From: Novosphingobium capsulatum NBRC 12533
Lineage (GTDB): Bacteria; Pseudomonadota; Alphaproteobacteria; Sphingomonadales; Sphingomonadaceae
Length of the DNA: 64,000 nt
Direction of reading: 5' to 3'
Assembly (NCBI RefSeq): GCF_001598375.1
Contig: NZ_BCYV01000022.1
Coordinates: forward strand, 1-64,000
Below, one piece after another: positions 34,197 to 42,249 of the stretch (its first letter is position 1; each line of letters opens with the position of its first letter). The position numbers were made by a program, and so were the translations under genes. A model generated the notes under the pieces. That model saw only the letters and a list, made by a program, of their open reading frames with translations, searched no databases and was not told where the DNA came from.

Positions 34197-35336
34197 TCAA
34201 TCCGCATGGCGCAGCAAGACCTTGCCGCCCTCGCCCGCCGGGGCCAGGACAAAGCGATCGAGCAGATGGGCAATGCCCAGCCGCGCCGCCGCCAAGACCG
34301 CCGGCCCGGCGCCGCCAGGCAGCGTTTCTTGCGCGATCCAGGCACCGGGGGCACGCGCCGCCGCGCGGGGTGCGGCAAAGCGCAGCGGATCGAATCGCTG
34401 CGGCTCGGGCCACAGCGCCGGATCGGCGTGGGTCAGCGCCGGGCTGATCGCCACCAGCGTGCCGGCCTCCAGCCGGTGCTCGCCCACCATGACATCTGCT
34501 GCCACCCGGCGCTCCACCAGCAGTGGTCCGGGCATCAGGCGCAGCGCCTCGTTCGTGGCCATGTCCACCAGTTCCAGCGTTTCGGGCGCTGCGCCGGTGC
34601 CCGCTGCGGGGCGATAGGCGCTGCGCACTTCGGCGCGCAGGGTATCCTGCCAGTCCGGCGTGTCGGCCAGATGACGCACCAGGGTGCCCAGCACGCGCAG
34701 CGCCGTGGCATGGCTGGCCTGCACGGCATCGAGCAGCCCGGGCGCGGTGCAGCCGGCCTGGTGCAGGCCCTGGGCCAGTGCCTTGCGCGCGCCCATGGGC
34801 GAGGACGGCAGGCCGCGCGGCATGGCCCGGCGCAGCAGGCTACGCCCATCGTCGAGCGTGCCCAGCGCATTGGCCAGCCGCTCGGCCGGGCCGGAACCAT
34901 AGGCCAGGCCCGTGACAGCCGGCACCAGCGCGCGCGCGAGGGTCATCGCCATGGCCGACTGAAACCGCACCGTGCCAGCACGCCAGCGGCCCAGCTCCGC
35001 CCCCAGCGCGCGCTCCAGCACTGCCAAGTCAACTGGCAGGTCAACCGGGAGATCGGCTTCACGCACCAGCGGCACGAACCGCGCGCCATCATCGGCAAGC
35101 ACCAGGTGGTTATGCGCCGCCTCAAGCAGGATCACCCGCTCGCCCCGGCGAAACACCGGCCCCAGGTTGGCACGCTCGCGCAGCAGCAGGGCCGCGTCAT
35201 CTTGCCAGGCCGTCACGCGGCTTACCGGAATGTCAGGCTCAAGCGGTGGCGCGGTCAGTGTCGGATCAGCGCCGGCCACGGGTAGCGGCACGGCAGGGGA
35301 ATCATGGGCTTGTGCAGGAATCGCCGATGTCAGCAT
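34197..35336 (-). CDS. Cytochrome P450-fold protein lacking the heme-ligand cysteine
   Basis: The 379-residue protein keeps several P450 features: the ExxR motif of the K helix (E263-R266, TNEALRLMPG), the following VERRVAADVMVGEHRLEAGT segment and the FDPLRF motif (315-320). At the heme-binding loop, where FGGGPRxCxG is expected, the sequence reads WIAQETLPGGAGPAVLAAA with no cysteine; the only cysteine in the protein is C196. The oxygen-binding I-helix motif AGxET also appears altered to ASHAT. A normal heme-thiolate enzyme is therefore not expected. GGAGAG precedes the ATG at 35336. It lies downstream of hemH on the same strand. Confidence 0.72.
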   Translation of the reverse strand: MLTSAIPAQAHDSPAVPLPVAGADPTLTAPPLEPDIPVSRVTAWQDDAALLLRERANLGPVFRRGERVILLEAAHNHLVLADDGARFVPLVREADLPVDLPVDLAVLERALGAELGRWRAGTVRFQSAMAMTLARALVPAVTGLAYGSGPAERLANALGTLDDGRSLLRRAMPRGLPSSPMGARKALAQGLHQAGCTAPGLLDAVQASHATALRVLGTLVRHLADTPDWQDTLRAEVRSAYRPAAGTGAAPETLELVDMATNEALRLMPGPLLVERRVAADVMVGEHRLEAGTLVAISPALTHADPALWPEPQRFDPLRFAAPRAAARAPGAWIAQETLPGGAGPAVLAAARLGIAHLLDRFVLAPAGEGGKVLLRHAD

Positions 35337-35503
35337 GCTCTCTCCATCGGGCCGAACCTGTTGCCGGTTCTGGCCCGTTCACCCGCGCTGCCCCCGAAAC
35401 CCCCGTTTCGGCGTTGCAGCACGGCTGGATGGGAACATGCCATGTCTGGCGGGCGTGTCAAATCGCCCGCAGCGGCGGGCTGGCGCGCACTGCCAGCTTA
35501 CGC

Positions 35504-36556
35504 CTACACGGCAATCCAGCCAGCCAGTTCGCGCCGCACCAGGGCTTCGAGCAGGTCCATGCCGTGTTGCGAGGTATTGAGGCAGGTGAGCGCCGCAAAA
35601 TCGGTGCCGCCGGCGGCCAGGAAATCCTCTTTCCCGCGCAGTGCAAGTTCTTCGAGCGTTTCCAGGCAATCGGCGGAAAAGCCCGGCGCCGCGATCGCCA
35701 CCTTGCGGGTGCCGCCCTCGGCCAGTTCCACCAGCGTGGTATCGGTGGCCGGCTCCAGCCACTTGGCCCGGCCAAAGCGCGACTGGAAGCTGGTCATCAC
35801 CGCCATGCCAGGATGGCTCTGGGCAAAGGCGGCGGCGAGCAGACGCGAAGTCTTGCGGCAGTGGCAGTGATAGGGATCGCCCAGATGCAGCGTGCGCTCG
35901 GGCATGCCGTGATAGCTCAGCAGCAGCACATCGGGCACGAACGCCAGCGTGGCGATCTGGCGCGCCATGTCGGCATGCAGCGCGGCAATCGCCACTTCAT
36001 CATCGTGATAGGGCGGCAGCGTGCGCAGCGCCGGCAGGCGGCGGCGCTGCTTGATCCAGTCGGCCAGGGCATCAAGCGCGCTGGCCGTGGTGGCGCCGGA
36101 ATAGTGCGGATAGAGCGGCGCCACCAGGATGCGTTCGCACCCGGCAGCCAGCAGCGCATCGAGCTGCGTGGCCATGGCCGGGCTTTGATAGCGCATGGCA
36201 TGGCGCACGATCACGCCGTCGCCCAGCCGCGCCTGCAGCGCGCGCGCCTGGCCAGCGGTGATCGCGGCCAGTGGCGATCCTTCCGGGCCCCAGACCTGGG
36301 CATAGGCGTGAGCCGATTTCTTGGGCCGCGTGCGCAGGATGATCCCGCGCAGGATCGGCTGCCACAGCAGCGCGGGGATTTCCACCACGCGCTTGTCCGA
36401 CAGGAATTCCTTGAGATAGCGCCGCACCGAGGCCGTATCGGGTGCGTCCGGCGTCCCCAGGTTCACCAGCAGCACCCCGGTACGCCCGGTGGCCACCGGC
36501 GGATGATCGGCCGGAAGATGGGCGGGGCAGGCATGGATTGGGGCAGCAGGGGTCAT
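35504..36556 (-). CDS. hemH: Ferrochelatase
   Basis: The 350-residue enzyme inserts iron into protoporphyrin IX, the last step of protoheme synthesis. It has the family start TGVLLVNLGTPDAPDTASVR, the metal-site histidine H216 (LLLSYHGMPE) and glutamate E299 (PGFSADCLETLEE), and a CHCRKTSRLLA segment. The ATG at 36556 overlaps the stop of the upstream molybdenum-hydroxylase gene (TGATG), indicating translational coupling; the TTG at 36559 is not preferred. Length is normal for a bacterial ferrochelatase. Confidence 0.93.
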   Translation of the reverse strand: MTPAAPIHACPAHLPADHPPVATGRTGVLLVNLGTPDAPDTASVRRYLKEFLSDKRVVEIPALLWQPILRGIILRTRPKKSAHAYAQVWGPEGSPLAAITAGQARALQARLGDGVIVRHAMRYQSPAMATQLDALLAAGCERILVAPLYPHYSGATTASALDALADWIKQRRRLPALRTLPPYHDDEVAIAALHADMARQIATLAFVPDVLLLSYHGMPERTLHLGDPYHCHCRKTSRLLAAAFAQSHPGMAVMTSFQSRFGRAKWLEPATDTTLVELAEGGTRKVAIAAPGFSADCLETLEELALRGKEDFLAAGGTDFAALTCLNTSQHGMDLLEALVRRELAGWIAV

Positions 36557-38892
36557 CAAACGCCTTCAGACAGGAGGGGGAGGCGGCGCAACCGCAGCCC
36601 GGTTGCGGAAAACAGCGCATTGGCGATGGCCGGCGCCACCGCCACCACCCCCAGTTCGCCGGGGTCGAACGGCTGGGCGCTGCTCTCGACAAAGACAATC
36701 TCGACCTTGGGGCAATCGGCCAGCAGCGGCAAGCCCAACTGGCTAAAATGCCCGGCCAGCGGCCGCCCGGCCGCATAGCCGGTGCTGCCCCCCACCGCCA
36801 GGCCCAGGCCAAAGAACAGCCCACCCTCGATCTGCTGGCGCGCCAGGTCGGTATTGATCACCCGGCCGATATCAACGCACGCGCTCAAGGCTTCCACCCG
36901 GATCGCGCCATCCACCTGCCGCGCGGTGGCGACCACGGCGATATAGCCGTGGCGCGGCCCTTCCGGCGCGGCCAGCGTAAGGGCATGGCAGGCAATGCCC
37001 TGGCCCGAGGCATCGGCCCCGCCACCCCACATCGCCAGATGCGCCACGCCCTGCAGGCAGGCGGCCAGGCGCGGCTGCCCGCCCAGCATCGCCATGCGAA
37101 AGGCCAGCGGCTCGCTACCGCCAAAATGGGCGCATTCGTCGATGAAGCTTTCGGTCAGAAACGCGGTGACCGCCGCCCCGCCGCCGCGCATCCGCGCCGT
37201 GGCCAGCGGCAGCGCCACGGGCACATGATGGACCGCGCATTCGGGAATGGCATAGGGCGGCATGGCCCCTTCCAGCGCCAGCGGATCGGCGCTGTCTTGC
37301 CAGCGCCGCGCGCTTTGCGCGCCTTCGCCGTCGAGCACGCGCGCAGCCGTCTCGCGCATGGAGGCAGGCGTGGCAATGCGGCTGCGCCAGCCCAGCAGCT
37401 GTTGCTTGTCGGGGCTCATCCCGGCTTCCAGCAGCGCGGCAACCGGCGCGCGCGGCAGCCCGGCGAGCGATTCCTGCCAGCGCGACCAGGTCAGTTGCAC
37501 CGGCTTGCCCGTGGCCCGCGCCAGGGCCGCCGCCTCACCAGCGATTCGGGCATCGAGCCGCGCATCGAAACTGCCACCCGCCGCCATGGGATAGACCACC
37601 ACGCCCGCTTCAGACAGCCCAGCTGCCCGCGCCCCTTCGCGCCGTGCTGGCTCGGGCGCCTGGGTCGCCAGCCACAGCTCCAGCCGGCCATGCTCCAGCC
37701 GCGCGGTGCAGGTGGCCGGCTCCAGCGGCGCATGGAGCGCCACCTCGATGTCATAGCGGGCAGACAGGCTGGGCTTTTCCAGCAGCGCGGTGGGATCGCC
37801 CTGCCCCCACAGGCGCACTGGCTTGCCCTTGGCCAGCCCCTGATCGAGCACGGCATCGATGGCATTGCTATCAGCGACCGGGCCGCGCGGCCGAAAGCGC
37901 GGCTCCATCGCCGCCACGGCGCGATCGGCAGCGTGCCAGGTGACCCCGATCGCCGCCAGCCAGCCCTTGGCATGAACCACCCCCAGGCATCCCGGCACGC
38001 GCGCGGCAGCCTGGGCATCCCACGAAGACAGCACGCAACCGCCCTGCGGCCCATGCGCGATGGCGGCGTGGACCATGCCGGGCAGGCGCACGTCGGCGGC
38101 AAAGACAAAGCTGCCATCCACCTTGGCCGGCAAGTCGAGCCGGGGAAACGCCGGGCGGCTGCCAGCGGGAAACCGCGCCGGCGCCTCTTGCGCCGGGCTA
38201 GCGCGCAACGGCACATCGTGGGGTGGATCGCGATCGAGCGCGGCATCGATCAGCCGGGCAAAAGGCAGGCGCCGGCCCTGCTGGTCGGCACGCCGCTCGA
38301 TCACGGCATGGCCGCGCGTATCGAGGCTATCGGCGGCCACGCCCCATTGTGCCGCCGCCGCCGCGATCAGCTGCGCACGCAGCGCGGCCGCCGCCTCGCG
38401 CAGCGGCTGTTCGAACATCGCCAGGCCGGTGCCGGCCACAGTCAGCATCATCGGCCCGCGCTCGGCCTTGAGGCGAGTCAGGCCATTGGCGGGATCGGCC
38501 ATCATATCGGGCAGGATCGGCAGCCAGGTTGGTAGCCATAGCGGCGCCCAGTGCGCGGCCAGCACCGCATCAGCATAGGCGGGGCTGAGCGGCGCCGGCT
38601 CCACCGCCACTTGCGCCCAATCGGCGCCCAGTTCCACCGCCACGATCTGCGCCAGCAGCGTGGTCACGCCCTGGCCCATCTCGCAGGCTGGCACGGCCAC
38701 GGTCAGCGTACCATCGCGCGCCAGCTTGAGGAACGCATTGGCCACCCGCTCGCCCCTGCCGGCCACCAGCGGCGCGGCATAGTGGCGCGGCACCAGGGCA
38801 AAGGCGGCAATCAAGGCGCCCCCTGCCCCGGCACCGATCAACACGCCGCGTCGCGTCGGTTTCAGCCTGCGAAGGGCTGGCGGCAGGGCCAT
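36556..38892 (-). CDS. Molybdenum hydroxylase large subunit (IorB/xanthine dehydrogenase family)
   Basis: The 778-residue protein resembles the molybdopterin-binding subunit of isoquinoline 1-oxidoreductase and related aldehyde or N-heterocycle hydroxylases. An N-terminal TRRGVLIGAGAGGALIAAF segment is a twin-arginine-type export signal, so it should act in the periplasm. Patches typical of the family include GQGVTTLLAQIVAVELG, a central catalytic-cofactor region, and FDPGELGVVAVAPAIANALF with the conserved glutamate. The usual 2Fe-2S small subunit gene is not adjacent. Its stop overlaps the hemH start. It lies 10 bp after mrp. Substrate is unknown. Confidence 0.8.
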   Translation of the reverse strand: MALPPALRRLKPTRRGVLIGAGAGGALIAAFALVPRHYAAPLVAGRGERVANAFLKLARDGTLTVAVPACEMGQGVTTLLAQIVAVELGADWAQVAVEPAPLSPAYADAVLAAHWAPLWLPTWLPILPDMMADPANGLTRLKAERGPMMLTVAGTGLAMFEQPLREAAAALRAQLIAAAAAQWGVAADSLDTRGHAVIERRADQQGRRLPFARLIDAALDRDPPHDVPLRASPAQEAPARFPAGSRPAFPRLDLPAKVDGSFVFAADVRLPGMVHAAIAHGPQGGCVLSSWDAQAAARVPGCLGVVHAKGWLAAIGVTWHAADRAVAAMEPRFRPRGPVADSNAIDAVLDQGLAKGKPVRLWGQGDPTALLEKPSLSARYDIEVALHAPLEPATCTARLEHGRLELWLATQAPEPARREGARAAGLSEAGVVVYPMAAGGSFDARLDARIAGEAAALARATGKPVQLTWSRWQESLAGLPRAPVAALLEAGMSPDKQQLLGWRSRIATPASMRETAARVLDGEGAQSARRWQDSADPLALEGAMPPYAIPECAVHHVPVALPLATARMRGGGAAVTAFLTESFIDECAHFGGSEPLAFRMAMLGGQPRLAACLQGVAHLAMWGGGADASGQGIACHALTLAAPEGPRHGYIAVVATARQVDGAIRVEALSACVDIGRVINTDLARQQIEGGLFFGLGLAVGGSTGYAAGRPLAGHFSQLGLPLLADCPKVEIVFVESSAQPFDPGELGVVAVAPAIANALFSATGLRLRRLPLLSEGV

Positions 38893-38902
38893 CGCCGGGC
38901 GA

Positions 38903-39871
38903 TCAGGCCGTCTGGTCCAGCGCCGCCAGCACGGCGCGCGCCAGCCCCATGAACGCCTGCGCCTGCGGCCCTTCGCCAGCGGCCGGCGGCTCGCCCGCAT
39001 CGCTCTTCTGGCGGATCGCGATATCGAGCGGCACCCGGCCCAGGAACGGCAGGCCCAGTTCGCGCGCGGTCGCTTCCGCGCCGCCGTGGCCAAACGGATC
39101 GCTCACTTGGCCGCAATGCGGACAGAGGTATCCAGCCATGTTCTCGACCAGGCCCAGCACCGGCACTTTGCCCTGGTCGAACAGGCCGATCGCGCGGGTC
39201 GCGTCGATCAAGGCCAGGTCTTGCGGGGTGGACACGATCACCGCCCCGGCCGGCTTGTATTTCTGCAGCATAGTCAACTGGATGTCGCCGGTGCCCGGCG
39301 GCAGGTCGACCACCAGGATTTCGGTATCGCCCCAATCGGCCTCGATCAGCTGGCCCAGCGCGCTGCCAGCCATCGGCCCGCGCCAGGCGATCGCCTGCCC
39401 TGGCTGCACCAGATGCCCCATCGACAGCATCGGCACGCCCCACGGGCTGGGGATCGGGATCATCGTCTTGTCGCGCGCCTCGGGCTTGCGCCCCTCGGTG
39501 CCGAGCAAGCGCGGCTGCGAGGGGCCATAAATATCAGCGTCGACCAGGCCGACCTTGCGGCCCAGCCGGGCGAGCGCCACGGCCAGGTTGGCCGACAGCG
39601 TGGACTTGCCTACGCCACCCTTGCCCGAACCCACCGCCAGGATGCGCCGGCTGCGCTTTTCGGCGGTCAGCGCCACGCGCAGCTCGTCCAGCCCGGCCGC
39701 CACGCCAGCGGCCTTGGCCGCCTGCTCCAGCGCGGCCCGCGCGGCGCTGTCCAGCCCGCCGGCATCGATCACCGCCGTTGCGCTCGTGCCGGTCACCCGC
39801 ACCACCTGAAGCCTTTCGCCACCCACGGCATCGGCAATGGCCTGGCGCACGGCCGCTTCATCGATCGTCAC
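38903..39871 (-). CDS. mrp: Fe-S cluster carrier ATPase Mrp/ApbC
   Basis: The 322-residue P-loop protein has the deviant Walker A GSGKGGVGKST, DADIYGPSQPRLLG, the VDLPPGTGD patch and a CPHC motif used to hold a labile cluster (YLCPHCGQVS), all typical of Mrp. An N-terminal domain (about 1-75) resembles the MIP18-like region. It loads iron-sulfur clusters onto target enzymes. It uses a GTG start at 39871 with AGGA-like bases upstream. It opens the group mrp, molybdenum hydroxylase, hemH, P450-like, all on the minus strand. Confidence 0.9.
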   Translation of the reverse strand: MTIDEAAVRQAIADAVGGERLQVVRVTGTSATAVIDAGGLDSAARAALEQAAKAAGVAAGLDELRVALTAEKRSRRILAVGSGKGGVGKSTLSANLAVALARLGRKVGLVDADIYGPSQPRLLGTEGRKPEARDKTMIPIPSPWGVPMLSMGHLVQPGQAIAWRGPMAGSALGQLIEADWGDTEILVVDLPPGTGDIQLTMLQKYKPAGAVIVSTPQDLALIDATRAIGLFDQGKVPVLGLVENMAGYLCPHCGQVSDPFGHGGAEATARELGLPFLGRVPLDIAIRQKSDAGEPPAAGEGPQAQAFMGLARAVLAALDQTA

Positions 39872-40054
39872 TGCTTGATTCCTGTTCCTTGGCGCATCTG
39901 TCCCGGCAAACTGCGGGCGTGCTATTGCCCCCTAGCAGACGAATTTTGGGAACGAGACACTGTTTTTCACGCGATCCCTTCCTATAAGACTGGTCATGAC
40001 TGCTTTTCGTGGACTGGCCCTGCGCCCCCTCGCGCCCTTTTCGGAATCCCGGTC

Positions 40055-41290
40055 ATGACGGACCGTAAAAGCCCATGGGGCGCGGGCAACGAACCCGGCG
40101 GCAGCGAGCCCGGCCAGGAACCGGGCGCTGCGGACAGCAACGCGGAACCCGGCTCGCCAAGCGCGGGCAGCGACGACAAAGCTGACAGCGACAAGACCAA
40201 GCCGGCAAAGGGCGCAGGCAGCAAGACCCCGGGCGGAGACGCCCCGCGCAATCCCTGGCTGCCACCAGCCGGAGACCCGCGCCGTCCGCCCAGCATCGAA
40301 GACATCTTTCGGGCCCGCGCAGGCAAAGGTGGCGGCAACGGCGGGAGAAACGGGGGCGGCCGTGGCGGCAATGGCGGCCCCACTGGCCCGCTGCTCGGCG
40401 GCCGTGGCCCCAACCTGCGCCTGCCGCAGCGGCCCGATGGCAAATCGTGGTGGCCGATCGGCATTGCCGCCGTCGTCCTGCTCTGGCTGGGCGGATCGAG
40501 CATGCACCGCCTTGCTCCGCAGGAACAGGGCGTGGTCACCACGTTCGGCTCGTATTCGCGCACGCTTGGCCCTGGCGTCTCGTTCACGCTGCCCTGGCCG
40601 ATCCAGTCGGTCGATACGCGCGATGTCACCTCGATCCAGCGCGAGACCATTCCCGAAGGCGATGGCGAGCGCCTGATGCTCACCGGTGACCAGAACCTGG
40701 TCAACCTCAACTATCTGGTGCGCTGGAACATCAAGGATCTCAAGCTCTATACTTTCCAGCTGGCCGATCCAGACCAGACCGTGCGCGAAGTGGCCGAGGC
40801 ATCGATGCGCGCGGCCATTGCCGAGGTGAACTTCAACGACGCGATGGGCACCGGCCGCGCCACGATCGAGCAGAGCGTGCGCGACAAGATGCAGCGCGTG
40901 CTCGATGCCTATCGTTCCGGGGTCAAGATCCAGGGCGTGGAAATCACCAAGATCGATCCGCCGGCCAAGGTCGTCGACGCGTTCAAGGAAGTGCTCGCCG
41001 CGCAGCAGAAGGCGCAGGGCGATGTCAACGAAGCGCAAGGCTGGGCGCAAAAGAAGCTGGCCGCCGCCCAGGGCGAAGCTGCCGCGTTCGACAAGGTCTA
41101 TGAACAGTACAAGCTGGCCCCGGAAGTGACCAAGCGGCGCATGTATTATGAAACGATGGAGCGCGTTCTGGGCCAGACCGACAAGGTGATCGTGGAAGCA
41201 CCCGGTACGGTGCCCTATCTGCCGCTTCCCGCCTTGCGGCAATCGCCGCCGCCCGCGCCGGATGACAACCGCCAGGGGGGGCAACGCTGA
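40055..41290 (+). CDS. hflK: FtsH protease modulator HflK
   Basis: The 411-residue protein pairs with HflC to form the periplasmic cage around FtsH and to regulate membrane protein degradation. It has a long N-terminal acidic and glycine-rich cytoplasmic part (about 1-125), one membrane segment (about 130-147, WWPIGIAAVVLLWLGG), and a SPFH/band-7 domain (QEQGVVTTFGSYSRTLGPGV onward). The family MLTGDQNLVNLNYLVRWNI segment is clear. HflC follows with a one-base overlap (TGATG), as usual. The long Gly-rich N-terminus is common in alphaproteobacterial HflK. It diverges from mrp. Confidence 0.92.
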   Translation: MTDRKSPWGAGNEPGGSEPGQEPGAADSNAEPGSPSAGSDDKADSDKTKPAKGAGSKTPGGDAPRNPWLPPAGDPRRPPSIEDIFRARAGKGGGNGGRNGGGRGGNGGPTGPLLGGRGPNLRLPQRPDGKSWWPIGIAAVVLLWLGGSSMHRLAPQEQGVVTTFGSYSRTLGPGVSFTLPWPIQSVDTRDVTSIQRETIPEGDGERLMLTGDQNLVNLNYLVRWNIKDLKLYTFQLADPDQTVREVAEASMRAAIAEVNFNDAMGTGRATIEQSVRDKMQRVLDAYRSGVKIQGVEITKIDPPAKVVDAFKEVLAAQQKAQGDVNEAQGWAQKKLAAAQGEAAAFDKVYEQYKLAPEVTKRRMYYETMERVLGQTDKVIVEAPGTVPYLPLPALRQSPPPAPDDNRQGGQR

Positions 41291-42132
41291 TGCAGCCGTT
41301 CATCTCGCTCAACCAGCGCATCGTCGCCGGGCTGGTCGCGCTGGCGGTGCTGGTCATGATGTGCGTGATCGCCGTGCCCGAAACCGAACAGGTGGTGATC
41401 GTGCGGCTCGGCCAGCCGGTGCGCGTGATCAACCGCTATGCCCCCAATGCCGATTTCGGCCGCACCGGCGCGGGCCTGGTCTGGCGCATTCCGTTCCTTG
41501 AACAGGCAGTGCGCATCGATCGCCGCGTGCTCGATGTCGATATGGAACGCCAGCAGGTCACCTCGCTCGACCAGCGCCGCCTGGAAGTGGATGCCTATGC
41601 CCGCTTTCGCGTGATCGATCCGATCAAGATGTACGAGACCGCCGGCACGGTCGACCGCGTGGCACAGCAGCTGCAGCCGATCCTCAATTCGGTGCTGCGC
41701 CAGGAACTGGGCAAGCGCACCTTTGCCTCGCTGCTCACCCCCGAACGCGGCCAGGCCATGGCCCGCATCCGCGAAGGGCTCGATCGCGAGGCGCGCGAAT
41801 ACGGCGCCCAGGTGATCGACGTGCGGATCAAGCGCGCCGACCTGCCCGATGGCACGCCGCTGGAATCCGCCTTTGCCCGCATGGCGACCGCCCGCGCCCA
41901 GGAAGCGGCCACGATTGCCGCCCAAGGGCAAAAGAATGCGCAGATCATTCGCGCCCAGGCCGAAGCGGAAGCAGCCCGTATTTATGCGGCCAGCTTTGGC
42001 AAGGATCCTGAATTCTATGACTTTTACCGTGCCATGCAGAGCTATGACTACACCTTCACCCAGAAAGGCAGCAATACCAGCATCATCCTTTCGCCCGACA
42101 ACCGCTATCTGAAGCGTTTCAAGGGCGACTGA
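41290..42132 (+). CDS. hflC: FtsH protease modulator HflC
   Basis: The 280-residue protein has one N-terminal membrane segment (about 11-30, IVAGLVALAVLVMMCVIAVP) and an SPFH domain starting ETEQVVIVRLGQPV. The DKRVLD-like segment appears as RIDRRVLDVDMERQ, and the C-terminal helix EAEAARIYAASFGKDPEFYDF is a strong family mark. It forms the hetero-oligomeric HflKC complex. Its start overlaps the hflK stop, and degP follows after 117 bp with its own promoter candidate. Confidence 0.92.
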   Translation: MQPFISLNQRIVAGLVALAVLVMMCVIAVPETEQVVIVRLGQPVRVINRYAPNADFGRTGAGLVWRIPFLEQAVRIDRRVLDVDMERQQVTSLDQRRLEVDAYARFRVIDPIKMYETAGTVDRVAQQLQPILNSVLRQELGKRTFASLLTPERGQAMARIREGLDREAREYGAQVIDVRIKRADLPDGTPLESAFARMATARAQEAATIAAQGQKNAQIIRAQAEAEAARIYAASFGKDPEFYDFYRAMQSYDYTFTQKGSNTSIILSPDNRYLKRFKGD

Positions 42133-42134
42133 TC

Positions 42135-42160
42135 GGAACCTGTTCCATTCAAAGTCCGTT
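42135..42160 (+). promoter_or_regulatory. EcfG-type general stress promoter upstream of degP
   Basis: GGAACC (42135-42140), a 16-nt spacer and CGTT (42157-42160) match the alphaproteobacterial EcfG consensus GGAACC-N16/17-CGTT. It lies about 90 bp upstream of the degP start, in the gap after hflC. Confidence 0.65.
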
Positions 42161-42249
42161 CATGCGACGAAGCGTGAAACGGCTCCCGGATCGGGCGCGG
42201 TTTTCCCTCACGCCGCGTCAAGCAACAAGCGAATAAAGGATCAACCCTC

